Source: Saururus chinensis
Lineage: Eukaryota > Streptophyta > Magnoliopsida > Piperales > Saururaceae
NCBI GenBank assembly: GCA_035235625.1
Contig: CP141142.1
Span: forward strand, 21,338,995-21,402,994
Length of the DNA: 64,000 nucleotides
Reading direction: 5' to 3'
Part shown: positions 1 through 10,768 of the stretch, one piece after another
Layout: each line of letters opens with the position of its first letter
Position numbering within the stretch: the stretch's first letter is position 1
The notes under the pieces: model-generated
Seen by the model: only the letters and a program-made list of their open reading frames with translations
Database searches by the model: none
What the model was told of the DNA's origin: nothing
Translations under genes and position numbers: made by a program

Positions 1-995
1 TGGAACGAGCTATTAACCCTACCTTTATAATCGTTGTCAGTAACACGACCATGACTTGTAAAGGATTGGCTAGGATTTTGAAAGATTGATCTTCATAGAA
101 GAAGAAAAAGAGAAGGAAATTCCTGTTTGAGTCGGGTATAAGAGGTTTAATTGTTTGGAACTCAAATTGGTAGACGTACCGACCGATAGTGTTCTATAAT
201 TAAGAGTACACAGGGAAATCCGATTTGGAATCTGATCCACAGTACGCACATTAGCCTGGTGAGCCCCTAACGAAGGGCAAGATCCCTGATTCACCCATAA
301 TGAAGGGCAACTATCAAGGCTATGTGCGCTAGGCTAGAGAGTATCATGGGAAAACTCTCTGCTCTCTAGATCCCGGCGCCCCATTACCACGGGTGGCTCT
401 TCCCTCTACAAGCACGGAGTGTTTTACGAAAAATCTGTAGAGGAGTAAGAGGCTGCTGCTTTGTACCCGCAACAAATTCTTTAATAGTAATACAAACCCT
501 AGAAGCATCTTCGATACGTAGGGAGAAGCCCTAGGGAAGCTTTTGGATGAGAGGCACACCCTTACAGCTTTTTCGAAAAGTATTGTCTATTTACCTTGTA
601 ATTTACAAACTGCCAAATGTTATATTTATGTCTAATCGGATAAGTACCCCTACTAGGTAGTTTAAAATACTCACCACCCCCCAGACCTTGCAGGGCCCAG
701 TGTGGAATAGACGGGTGTAGAAGAAAGCATTAAAAGATACTTTTTGGAAGCTTCAGCTGGTGACCACAGAGTCTACGATCGCACCAATAGTTTTCTATGT
801 ATATTTTTATATTTTTGGCTTGAGAAGACTTGTTTATATCTTTACTTATGTATTTGTACATATACAATATATTTTCTAGGGAATAAAATATTTTCTTGTT
901 ACGTTTATGGTTATCCGTGTATGGTTGCGACCTGAGCAAGCATTGATTTTACTTTTTAACTCTTTATATATTTTATAAAATCTTGGGTTGTGATA
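1..995 (+). repeat. 5' LTR (right part) of the Tekay-like element
   Basis: The sequence matches 6674-7628 over its whole length. It ends in gtgata just before the primer site, where the 3' LTR ends in gtgaca. It keeps a 30-bp stretch between two gaagggcaa repeats (near 262-310) that the 3' LTR has lost. Short reading frames here on either strand have no recognisable domain and are matched by broken versions in the other LTR, so they are not genes. Confidence 0.92.
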
Positions 996-997
996 GT

Positions 998-1010
998 TGG
1001 TATCAGAGGC
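998..1010 (+). other. Primer binding site (initiator tRNA-Met type)
   Basis: The bases tggtatcagaggc lie two bases after the 5' LTR end. They match the usual plant retrotransposon primer site for initiator methionine tRNA (tggtatcagagc) with one inserted g. The site would prime minus-strand DNA synthesis. Confidence 0.85.
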
Positions 1011-1120
1011 CCGGAAATTCTGTCTATAAATGCATAAAGTGAAGAAATAAATGATTTCTATCACTACAATTCACTTAGATAAGTACTTAGCATAACTTTG
1101 AACCATCTTTTTGAACCTAG

Positions 1121-2221
1121 ATGTCGTCATCACAACAACCTGGTCAAGAGCCGCAAACTCCAAATAATGATTTGGCCGGACCCACCTCGTTTGAATCAGG
1201 AGGAGGAGTAGCACCCGAAGTTATGTGTGTGTTGCTACAAAATCTTGCTCAATGCTTAGCTGAGCAAGGTTATCACCCTACTCTTTCTTTGCCACCCTCA
1301 CAACCTTCCCCAATTCCCTTTAGTGATAACTCATCTGGTAGGAGTAAGGGTGACAATAATTTGGCTGAACGGTTTAAGAAAACTGCCCCCACTTTCTTGG
1401 GTGAAGGAGAGCCGGAGGAGGCAGAAAAATGGATAAAAGAAATTGAGAAGAGTTTTGAAGCAATGGATGTATCTGAGAATAAAAAAGTTTCCCTTGGAAC
1501 ATTTGTCTTCTCAGGAGAGGTAGATCATTGGTGGACCATTATCAAGGAGACTAAATTTGTGGAGGTTCAGCAAGTTTCTTGGAAAGATTTCAAAGAAGCT
1601 TTCTATAACAATTATTTTCCACTCCATATGAGGCAACGAAAAGAATTGGAATTCATGGAACTGAAGCAAGGAAGTTTGTCAGTACGGGAGTATGTGACTA
1701 AATTTACTCAATTGCAGCGCTTTGCCTTGGGAGCATGCACTGTAGAATTATCTCGTGCTACCCGATTTGTCTCGGGATTAAAACCTGAATTAAGAGCTCA
1801 AGTAGTAATTCTACAACCCACTACTTTGAGTCGAGCGGTGGAGATTGCCTATGTGGCAGAGCGTGATCAACAAAGAGCATTGGCAGAATGGAAGGAAGCT
1901 TAGCAAAATGGTAGTTTCAGATGCCCTAACAACAAGAGAGGCTTTAACTACTCTGGCAGTGCACCTACCCAGCCAGCTCGACCCTATCAGCCACAACCCC
2001 AACAACAAGCTTTTAGAAGAAGGCCACAACAACATAATCAGCAGAGCAGGGGAGGAACCCCATGCCCCATATGTAAATTGTTTCACCCGGGGCAACCCTG
2101 TAAGAGGAGGAATAATCTATGCTTTGTGTGTGGAGCTGAGGGTCACTTTGCTAGAGACTGCCCAAGGAAGCATACAAGAAATGAGCCTTAAACCGAACAA
2201 AAGGCTAAAATTCCGGGGTGA
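1121..2221 (+). pseudogene. gag of the Tekay-like element (capsid and zinc knuckle), broken
   Basis: The frame opens with ATG at 1121 (MSSSQQ...). A retrotransposon gag capsid region follows at about residues 80-250, with the usual WW(T/E), F...F.P and 'SVREYVTKFTQL' features. After a TAG at 1901 the same frame continues through a Q/R-rich stretch into a CCHC zinc knuckle, CFVCGAEGHFARDC, at about residues 334-347. Further stops are TAA at 2189 and TGA at 2219, both readable as CAA and CGA altered by one C-to-T change. Gag would package the element RNA into cytoplasmic particles. The protease follows in the same frame, which is normal for this clade. Confidence 0.9.
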
Positions 2222-2761
2222 GTATACGCCATCACAAGTGAGGAAGCTCATGCCTCAAATGCTATCATGGAAGGTACTCTTCTTGGCTCTGATCGATTAG
2301 CTAAAGTTTTGATAGATCCAGGCTCTACACATTCATTTATATCAGTTGAATTTGCTTTAAATATGGAAGATCAAGTTTTGAAGTTACCTTTTATACTAGA
2401 AGTCACAACACTTGTAGGAGACTCTTTATTAACACAAGAGTTTCTTAAGGAGGTGTCAGTTCAGATAGGTAACAATCAGTTGAGTGCTAACCTAGTTTTA
2501 CTAAAGATAACTGATTTTGATATTATCCTGGGCATGGATTGGTTAGCTACACATAGAGCCATAGTAGATTGTGGTAAAAAGAAAGTAGTCTTTGGAAAAG
2601 GAAACATTGTGTTCCAAGGAATTCAAGATAAAACAAGCTCTTGTTTTATATCAGCCACTAAAGCACAAAAACTAATGAGCCAAGGATGTTGGGCATTTCT
2701 TGCTACCGTTATCACAAATGAGGTAAAAGAGATAAATTTGGATGAGATAGACACAGTATAG
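2222..2761 (+). pseudogene. Aspartic protease domain of the Tekay-like polyprotein
   Basis: This continues the frame of the gag. The catalytic loop is seen as LIDPGSTHSFIS (active Asp at about residue 399, codon 2315), where D-S/T-G is usual, so the second residue is changed to Pro. The flap/second-half motif appears as IILGMDWLATHRAIVDC. The enzyme would cut the gag-pol polyprotein. The segment ends at a TAG at 2759, with reverse transcriptase continuing in the same frame. Confidence 0.88.
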
Positions 2762-4084
2762 GACTTTGTTGATGTTTTCCCAGATGAATTGCCCAGTTTA
2801 CCACCTGAAAGAGAAGTTAAGTTTAGTATTGAGCTTCTCCCAGGTACCACTCCTATCTCGAAAGCACCCTATAGAATGGGTTCAGCTGAGCTAAAAGAAT
2901 TAAAGAAACAACTTCAAGACCTTTTAGACAAAGGATTTATCTGTCCAAGTGTCTCTCCTTGGGGAGCACTAGTGCTTTTTGTGAAGAAGGAACATGGATC
3001 TCTCCAATTATGTATTGATTATCGGAAATTGAATGGAGTGACAATAAAGAATAAATATCCCCTTCCTCGTATTGATGACCTTTTCGACCAGTTACAGTTA
3101 GCCAAAATATTTTCTCAAATCGATCTTAGATCAAGATATCATCAGCTGAGGATTCGAGATGAAGATATCTCAAAAACTGCTTTCCGAACAAGGTATGGGC
3201 ATTATGAATTCTTAGTTATGCCTTTTGGGTTGACAAATGCCCCAGCTGCCTTTATGGATCTAATGAATCAGATTTTTCATGCTTATCTGGATAGATTTGT
3301 TATAGTATTTATAGATGATATTTTGGTTTACTCCACAAGTGTTGATGACCATAGGAAACATCTTCAAATAGTATTGAATATGCTCCGTACACACAAGCTT
3401 TATGCCAAATTCAGCAAGTGTGAATTTTGGCTGGATCAAGTAAACTTTTTGGGTCATGTTATATCAAAGGATGGAGTGATGGTCGATCCAGCTAAGGTCG
3501 AAGCGGTGCTAAGGTGGGAAAGGCCTAAAACAGTGTCTGAAATTCGTAGTTTCTTAGGTTTGGCAGGGTACTATAGGAGATTTATTGAAGGGTTTTCAAA
3601 GATTGCCTTGCCACTAACCAAATTAACCCACAAAGATATGAAGTTTATCTGGAATGAGGAATGCGAGAAAAATTTTCAGGAATTAAAGAAGAGACTTACC
3701 ACTACCCCAGTAATAACTCTACCTTGTGGAAGTGGGGGATTTGTAGTGTATTGTGATGCTTCGCGAGAAGGTTTGGGCTGTGTATTAATGTAGCATGGAA
3801 AGGTTGTAGCCTATGCCTCGCAACAACTAAAAATGCATGAAACTAACTACCCTACTCATGATTTAGAACTTGCTGCAGTTGTCTCTGCATTAAAGATTTG
3901 GCGACATTATCTTTATGGGGAGGAATTTGAGGTATTCACTAACCATAAAAGTTTAAGATATATCTTCTCCCAACTAGATCTAAACATCCGTCAAAGACAT
4001 TGGATGGAATATTTGAAGGACTATGACTTTACCATCTAGTACCATCTAGGGAAGGCGAATGTCGTAGCAGATGCCTTGAGCTAA
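2762..4084 (+). pseudogene. Reverse transcriptase and RNase H of the Tekay-like element
   Basis: Reverse transcriptase is recognised by [19 protein letters not shown], by [15 protein letters not shown], and by the catalytic FIDDILVYS (about residues 730-738). The RT connection [10 protein letters not shown] is followed by RNase H with [14 protein letters not shown], then [15 protein letters not shown] and a final VVADALS. Stops interrupt at 3791 (TAG), 4037 (TAG) and 4082 (TAA). Each lies in frame, and the first two replace a conserved Gln (CAG to TAG). These enzymes copy the element RNA into DNA and remove the RNA strand. Catalytic residues are intact apart from the stops. Confidence 0.92.
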
Positions 4085-5629
4085 AAATTTCATGGGTTCA
4101 TGGCTCATTTAATTATGAAAGAATGGAAGTTACTTGAAGAAGTAATAATAGTCCGACCAGAGCTTGAGATTGGACGAGGAAAGTCATTCTTCGCCCACAT
4201 GTCGGTACAGTCTGTGGTAATAGAGCAAATACTAGAAGCTCAGAAGATAGATATGGAGACTCAAGCCTTGTTAGAACGGTCGGATTTCACTCAAGGAAAT
4301 GATAAAGGTATACGCTTTCTTGGGAGATTAGTTGTTCCGGCTATTCCAGAGTTAAGGCGTCGAATACTAGATGAAGCGCATAGTTCAAAGTATACTATTC
4401 ATCCCGGAGGGACCAAGATGTATCAAGATTTAAAAAGGAACTTCTAGTGGGACGGGATGAAGCGAGATGTAGCTGAGTGTGTTTCCCAGTGTTTTACATG
4501 CCAACAAGTTAAGGCAGAACATCAGAGACCCTCTAGATTGCTTCAATCTCTTGACATTCCTAAATGGAAGTGGGAGCATATAACAATGGATTTTATATCA
4601 GGACTACCTAGGACTTCAAGCGGTAACAACATGATTTGGGTCATAGTTGATCGGCTTACTAAGTCCTCTCATTTTCTTCCACTCCGAAAGAAGCACTCAT
4701 TGGATAGTTTGGCACAACTATATATTAAGGAGATAATCAGTTTACATGGAGTACCTGTATCCATTGTTTCAGATAGGGATAGAAGATTTACTTCACATTT
4801 TTGGCGGAGTCTACAAGAGGCTTTGGGTACTACATTGAAATTCAGCACAGCTTTTCACCCGCAAACAGATGGACAGTTAGAAAGAACCATCCAAGTATTA
4901 GAAGATATGTTGCGAGCTTGCACTTTGGAATGGAAAGGTAATTGGGACAAATATTTGCCACTAGTAGAATTTGCCTATAATAACAGCTACCATTCTAGCA
5001 TTGGTGTGGCATCGTATGAAGCACTGTTTGGACGACCTTGTCGATCACCAACCTGTTGGAGTGAGGTGGGAGAGCGTCGTTTGATTAAATCAGAATTGAT
5101 CCAGCAATGCGCTGATAAAGTTAAGCTAATCAAGGAGTGATTGTTGACAGCTCAAAGTCGACAAAAAAGCTATGCAGATAAAAGACGTCGAGATCTTGAG
5201 TTTGAAGTAAGTGATCACGTCTTCTTAAAGATATCACCAACAAAAGGGGTTATGAGATTTGGAGTCAAAGGTAAGTTAAGCCCTCATTTTATAGGGCCAA
5301 TGGAGATATTGGAAAAGATCGGACTCGTAGCTTATAGGTTGGCATTACCTCCTCAACTTGAGGGTGTTCATGATATCTTCCATGTCTCCATGCTTAGGAA
5401 GTATGTTCAAGATCCATCCCATGTTCTAGATATGATACCGAATTAGCTGAAACCATACTTAACTTTCGAAGAGAAGCCTATACGGATCTTAGATAGAAAA
5501 GAACAAGTCCTTAGAACCAAGAAAATACCATTGGTAAAAATCTTATGGCAACACCACTCATTAGAGGAAGCAACGTGGGAAACTGAAGTTGATATAAGAC
5601 AGAAGTATCCTGAGTTATTTGACGACTAG
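4085..5629 (+). pseudogene. Integrase and chromodomain of the Tekay-like element
   Basis: The HHCC zinc region spans 4379-4520 (IHPGG... then CFTCQQVKAEH) and is interrupted by a TAG at 4445 where a conserved Trp is expected. The core follows, with catalytic Asp in MDFISG (about residue 1157), a second Asp in SDRDRRF, and Glu in PQTDGQLERTIQ. After a TGA at 5138 come the GPMEILE and HDIFHVSMLRKY motifs. After a TAG at 5444 comes a chromodomain-like tail with FEEKPIRILDR and EEATWETEVDIRQKYPELF. The true stop is TAG at 5627. A chromodomain is the mark of chromoviruses and is thought to direct insertion to marked chromatin. Confidence 0.9.
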
Positions 5630-5634
5630 GAAAT

Positions 5635-5667
5635 TTTGGGGACAAAATTTCTTCAAGGAGGGAAGAT
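5635..5667 (+). other. Polypurine tract of the Tekay-like element
   Basis: Just past the gag-pol stop is the ggggacaaaatttctt motif common before chromovirus 3' LTRs, then the purine run aaggagggaaga, which ends directly at the LTR start tgtaaca. It would prime plus-strand DNA synthesis. Confidence 0.85.
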
Positions 5668-7628
5668 TGTAACATTTGTAAGTTTTTAAGTACTTTTTTT
5701 ATAATTTTTATATGTGAAGTATAGTAAATAGAGCTTAGTGAGACGAGTATAACGAACCTAAGAACACGCGAAACGGAGGTCGGGACGAAAGGTTATGACC
5801 TCGGGAAATGTGTCAAATAGGTGGGACCTAATTTAGAAATATGAGATAATCTATCCAACTTTGGTCTAGTATCGAAGGGCTTGTTAATACGAGTCCATTA
5901 GAACAAAGAATGCATAGTTCTGATATCAGGATAAAAAGATATAAGATTTTTAAGATTTTAAAATAAAATAGAAAAAGGGAGCGTCAGAAATCTAACGCAC
6001 ATCAGATGCGCGCATCAGAAATCTGAGAAATGCATGTCAGTGACCTGCCTGACACGCGTCAGATGCATGACGCATGTCTGACATGAGTCAGACGCACATC
6101 ACTGCCTTTTTCCTATAAATAGCGGCCAGTTCTAATTTAGTTAATTTCAAAACTTTTTTTCTTCATTTTTTCCTCGTTTTAAGTCCGATTTAAGTCATTT
6201 AAGAGGCGTTTCTACTAAAATCGAGTGTGCTGAACGTCATGGAAGAGTTATTTTTCTATTTTGAGATCTCTACAGCCCTGAAATCTGCTATTTAATTTCG
6301 GACTACTAGGAGTATCATTTATTTTCTCACTTGAAAATCGAGGTAGGGGCTTTTATCCTCTTTTATGACTTAAATACTTGCATAGGTTGTCTTTAAAAGT
6401 TTATATGAATAATTCTAGTTACTTTTCATGTATGTTTTATAATTGCCTTGTATACTTGATTTATTAAGTGTTTATCTTTTGAATTTAATTCGGAATTATG
6501 TTTCATGTTATTGTGATATAAAGAAAATCTAGCTTCGCCATTATTTTAAAGTATGGTAAGATTGAAAGACGGTTTTCATGAAATTGTTGCTTTGTCAAAA
6601 TGATTTTAGAAAATACGTACAATCATGACCAACGAGTTGCTGAGATGAGATGGAGAAGGGGTAACTATTTCGTTGGAACGAGCGACTAACCCTACCTTTA
6701 TAATCGTTGTCAGTAACACGACCATGACTTGTAAAGGCGAGGCTAGGATTTTGAAAGATTGATCTTCATAGAAGAAGAAAAAGAGAAGGAAATTCCTATT
6801 TGAGTTGGGTATAAGAGGTTTAATTGTTTGGAACTCAAATTGGTAGATGTACCGATAGAGTTCTATAATTAAGAGTATGTAGGGAAATCTGATTTGGAAT
6901 CGGATCCATGGTATGCACATTAGCCTGATGAGCCCCTAACGAAGGGCAACTATCAAGGCTACGCGTGCTAGGGTAGAGAGTATCATGGAAAAACTCTCTC
7001 CTCTCTAGATCCCGACGCCCCATGAGCAGGGTGGCTCTTCCCTCTACAAGCATGGAATGTTTTACGAAATATCTGTAGAGTAAGAGTCCGCTGCTTTGTA
7101 CGCACAACAAATTCTTTAATAGTAATACAAACCCTAGAAGCATCTTCGATACGTAGGGAGAAGCCCTAGGGAAGCTTTTGGATGAGAGGCACACCCTTAC
7201 AACTTTTTCGAAAAGTATTGTCTATTTACCTTGTAATTTACAAACTGCCAAATGTTATATTTATGTCTAATCAGATAAGTACCCCTACTAGGTAGTTTAA
7301 AATACTCACCACCCCCCAGACCTTGCAGGGCCTAGTGTGGAATAGACGGGTGTAGAAGAAAGCATTAAAAGATACTTTTTGGAAGCTTCAGCTGGTGACC
7401 ACAGAGTCTACGATCGCACCAATAGTTTTTTATGTATATTTTTATATTTTTGGCTTGAGAATACTTGTTTATATCTTTACTTATGTATTTGTACACAGAA
7501 AATATATTTCATGGGGAATAAAATATTTTCTTGTTACGTTTATGGTTATCCGTGTATGGTTGCGACCCGAGCAAGCACTGATTTTACTTTTTAACTCTAT
7601 ATATTTTACAAAATCTCGAGTCGTGACA
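5668..7628 (+). repeat. 3' LTR of the Tekay-like element
   Basis: This 1961-bp LTR begins tgtaacatttg and ends gtcgtgaca. From 6674 on it matches the 5' LTR at the left edge. U3 holds a cluster of short cgtca/tgacg-type repeats (5983-6105), and a TATA box (tataaata, 6114-6121) follows, so transcription would start near 6145. The 30-bp stretch seen at about 270-300 in the 5' LTR is missing near 6948. Confidence 0.93.
5983..6121 (+). promoter_or_regulatory. U3 promoter: cgtca/tgacg repeat cluster and TATA box
   Basis: About 120 bp are made of repeated forms of gcgtcaga, catcagatgcg, tgcatgacgcatg and gagtcagacgc in both orientations, directly upstream of tataaatagcgg at 6114. The tgacg/cgtca core is the known as-1 type binding site of plant TGA-class bZIP factors. 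That these sites act here is inference. Confidence 0.5.
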
Positions 7629-9120
7629 CTCTCCCCCTCACCTGAATATGGGCCGTTGGGAAACATTTCGAGAGAGAGCCCTCCGGGTATAAATGGGAGT
7701 CAACTAAGATCTGCATGGATCTTTGTGGTCCTAATTGTTTATGTTGTTCTTTATTTCGATTTTTAATATTGATGTTGTGATAGTAATTTATCACTAGTTG
7801 AAAATTATTGAAAGTATAATTATTTGGGGTTTGATAGCTATGGATTGGGTAAGAACACCTAATCAAAATAAAGACTAAAATACCTCAGAGGGGTCTGGGA
7901 CTAGTTCATACAATGAACAAAGCCTTTGACCTGATGATTTGCCTTAGTTGATGAACCGATGGCATGTCTCGAGTTGTAAACCTTAGTCTGGAAGGGACTA
8001 ATAGGGTTTGGGATAGTCATTCGGAATCTTGGCTTATAGATGAGCAAGATAAGGTTCATAATGGTTTCCTAAGTTTTAGCTCTTTTGAGGAGCCGCTGAT
8101 TTGACCATGTAGTTGCACCTCCCCATTGGAGGGTGTTCCTTGTGAGCTGGGCTCACCACAGATATATTGAGGATCTTTTAGTGTACACGCAATTAGGGTT
8201 GCTGACATCCTGCTTGGTTGGTGTCTCTAACCACTTCTGTTCAGGTGCAGTTGTAGGCCATGCCCTTCCACTCCAGTCAGGTCCTTATGGGCTAGGTTGG
8301 GAGATAGCACTTCCTGGTAGATTCTAGGGGCCTGGTGGATTCCAGGGTATTTCGTTGTCTTTTGTCACTTAGGTTAACATCTGATGAGTCTGTCTGTTAT
8401 TGGGATTAGACAGAGATATTAATTATCGAACAATGGTTCGAGAGGTAATTAATAACATTGATTGATATTGCTTGTTTAATTAGAACAAGTGGAACAATTA
8501 AAGGACTTACATAAAATGTAGGTTGCTTGAAAATACTTAAGCATTGCATGTGTGATGTTGTTCTTCTTAGTATAGTGTAGCATTAGGCAGAACTACGTCT
8601 GGATCCGATCTTGCTGGAAACATTGGAGATGTTGTCTGATGAGTACGTAGGCAACTAACATCGGGTGATATTGGCCCGATTCAAAAAATACTAATAAAAT
8701 CTTTTGTCCTTTGGAAGCTCTTTTTCTATAGGTGGAGATACTTCATTGTGGTTATGGTTGTTGTTTGGTTTGCTTTGTTGTAGATTCTCCGGGCGACGAT
8801 AAGTGAGACTAAGGCAGGCGAGCACAAGAGGTTTCCACGTTTTTGCAACTTTGATACGTAAGTGTACCTTAAACGTGAGAGTCAACTTGTTATTTATTTT
8901 CAGACGGGTGACAAACTTGTACTTAGATGGATGAGCTGGTCTTTACAAATTTTTAGACATTAAATAATATCATATGATTTGATATTCATATTTAGTTACC
9001 CCAGTTATCATGACCTAAATATTTAATCAAATGGTTTGTTTTGTATTTAAAGAAAAAAAAATTCTCGCTACTTACCGTTCGTGCTATTTAAAAATACGTT
9101 TAAAAATTCGGGTCGTGACA
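7629..9120 (+). repeat. Right part of a long 'family E' LTR interrupted by the Tekay-like element
   Basis: The stretch aligns with about 62770-64000 at the other end of the window. Clear blocks are 8590-8770 with 63830-64000 (ggatccgatcttg..., gtaggcaactaacatcggg) and 7895-7960 with 63040-63105. It ends in cgggtcgtgaca at 9120, a normal LTR terminus. No primer site follows, so it is a solo LTR or a 3' LTR. Its left part lies beyond the Tekay insertion, outside the window. By alignment with the right-hand copy, the full LTR would be about 3.6 kb. Confidence 0.8.
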
Positions 9121-9430
9121 TTTTATGTGGTAAATTATATTATAATTATACAACAAAAAACATTGTGTACACTATTGTTTACCGTAAAAGTTTTCACGTG
9201 CTTTTTGCTGCACTATTCCTAGTATTTATAATTATATGTATACATAATTTATGATTATTGTGATCTTAAAAATATGTATTGCAATTGTAGTGTGCATTTT
9301 TTTGTTCTATACATCTTTATTTTAATTTTTAATTTTTTAATTAATTTATATTTATACTTACAATAAATGTGTATTCTTGCTAGTATAGAATAATGAATAT
9401 AGGTTGGAAAATAAAAAAAGGGTAAATTAT
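9121..9430. other. AT-rich spacer, nothing recognised
   Basis: This is AT-rich intergenic sequence between the family E LTR and the GC-rich block. No reading frame or repeat was recognised. Confidence 0.6.
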
Positions 9431-9880
9431 TTTAAATTGCTAGTCACGAAGGGTACCTATAGGTCGCAAATATGCGGACCGACGTAAGGCTCACTTGCCA
9501 AGCCGGGGTAACCAGGCCATGCTAGGCCTGGGTGTTCAGGCCTATGGGCCGGCAGGCTCGATACCCTCAGGAGCCGAGTGACAACCCATGGGCCGGCATG
9601 GCAGCTGTCCAGCTCGCTCGATAGGCCCTAGTCAGCCCTCCTCCTCGGCCCCACCCAGTGCAACTAGCCACCATGTCCATAGAGGCTGCAGCTAGGCTCT
9701 TTGGTCATGACTCATAACCCATCTTCTTTGGCCAAGGCCAAGCTCTTTGGTAGCAGGCCGCAACCTCTCATGGCCGCTCCGCCAGTGGGCCACCCCCAAG
9801 CCTGGGCCGGCCCGGCCTGTCCAAAGTGGGCCGCGGGCCCTCTACAAGTTGGGGGGTTATTTGTAATTCTCTTCGAAATC
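9431..9880 (+). promoter_or_regulatory. GC-rich promoter-like block upstream of the Myb/SANT gene
   Basis: The base composition shifts sharply to GC here. The stretch holds several tgggcc motifs (near 9566, 9589, 9786 and 9828) and a gcgggccc. Repeated tgggcc/t 'site II' motifs are known in promoters of plant growth and housekeeping genes, where TCP factors bind. A promoter for the gene whose coding part starts at 13076 is the likeliest reading. A GC-rich transposon relic is the alternative. The reading frame at 9701-9904 is probably chance. Confidence 0.4.
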
Positions 9881-9904
9881 GGGGTGGGTACATGTAAAAC
9901 TTGA

Positions 9905-10095
9905 AACGTCCCTCGTGCGCATGATCAGAATAACGAAAAACCTTCTGATTCTGCTTGCAGAAGATGCCGCAGCGATTTGATTCTATTTTTGCCTCGAGAA
10001 GGAGGGAAATGCCCGCAGTTCATCGCCTGATTTTCGCTCCGTTCATGACTGAAAGGGCGGGTGCTGCTAGCCAATTGATTGCTTAGGCTTCCAAG
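9905..10095 (+). other. Candidate 5' non-coding exon of the Myb/SANT gene
   Basis: After the GC-rich block comes a leader-like stretch with short out-of-frame ATGs, ending ccaag|gttcg at 10095/10096, a usable splice donor. If joined to the acceptor before 13076 it would give a 5' untranslated intron of nearly 3 kb. This is an inference from splice-site shape only. Confidence 0.3.
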
Positions 10096-10658
10096 GTTCG
10101 ATCTTTTACAGACATTTTGATCCATTTTTCTTGCTTTCGCTTTCAGTCTACTCCAATTTAGTAGCTTGTGATTGCTAGTAGGTTGTCTAAGGATACTCTT
10201 AGTCATTGTTTAGTTTGGTCAAACTTTATTGTGTGTGTGTGTTCATAGGGTTTTAGCTTAAAATGGTTGTAATTTTGGTCCTAATGACTGAGATATTTGG
10301 TTTAAATGTTTTCTATTCTGGTGGTTTTGAATTATGAACTGCCACTCTCTTGTAGCATCTTGTGCTAGGTTTTGTTGTGCTGTTTGGAGGATAATATTCT
10401 GTTACCAAGACATAATAAGATACAATTTCCTGAACGAAATATGGTGCTCAAGCTTTCTACATGTAACAACAATCGCCGTCCATTAAATTAACTCTGTACC
10501 AGAGTCCAAGTCAAGTTTATTATTGTTTTGGCTGTCTGCTCAAATGCTACATAATGCTTCAAGTGTCGTGTTGCTCAAATTTTGATTGTTAATGTGGTTA
10601 TTTATTTCTTTGTTGAAAAATTTCATAGTTGAAATGGGTAAATCGCCTGAACCTTGTT

Positions 10659-10768
10659 GTTGTGCGTCCTCTCTCCTTGTAGATTATTAAAAGGGATGGT
10701 TAGGTTCTTCACTGTTGTGCGTCCTCTCTCCTTGTAGATTATTAAAAGGGATGGTTAGATTCTTCACT
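10659..10768. repeat. 55-bp direct tandem duplication
   Basis: Two adjacent 55-bp units start at 10659 and 10714, each beginning gttgtgcgtcctctctcc. They differ at one base (ggttc against gattc). It lies within the presumed 5' intron and looks recent. Confidence 0.95.

Larger units (their letters stand above)
1..7628 (+). mobile_element. Tekay/Del-like Ty3 chromovirus, 5' end outside window
   Basis: This is an almost complete LTR retrotransposon in the order LTR, primer site, gag, protease, reverse transcriptase, RNase H, integrase, chromodomain, polypurine tract, LTR. The single gag-pol frame, the C-terminal chromodomain and LTRs near 2 kb fit the Tekay/Del clade. The first base of the window aligns with base 6674 of the 3' LTR, so roughly 1 kb of 5' LTR lies to the left. 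The LTRs have clearly diverged, mostly by C/T and G/A changes plus a 30-bp deletion, and the coding frame holds ten stops, so the copy is dead. It sits inside an older LTR (family E) that resumes at 7629. Confidence 0.93.

Noticed and set aside
344..559. Minus-strand frame in the 5' LTR, repeated in part at 6835-7194
   Set aside because: Both lie in the Tekay LTRs, are not the same length in the two copies, and have no domain. They are shadows of LTR sequence.
744..935. Plus-strand frames in the LTR (also 7379-7766)
   Set aside because: These are LTR repeats, low-complexity and rich in Tyr/Cys/Phe, differing between the two LTRs by frame. Not genes.
998..1010. tRNA-like sequence
   Set aside because: It is only the 13-base primer site complementary to a tRNA 3' end. 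No cloverleaf is present. The same applies at 17170, 20104 and 51203.
9701..9904. GC-rich frame reading as a Pro/Gly/Ala-rich peptide
   Set aside because: It lies in the GC-rich promoter-like block, where stops are rare by composition. No domain or splice context was seen.
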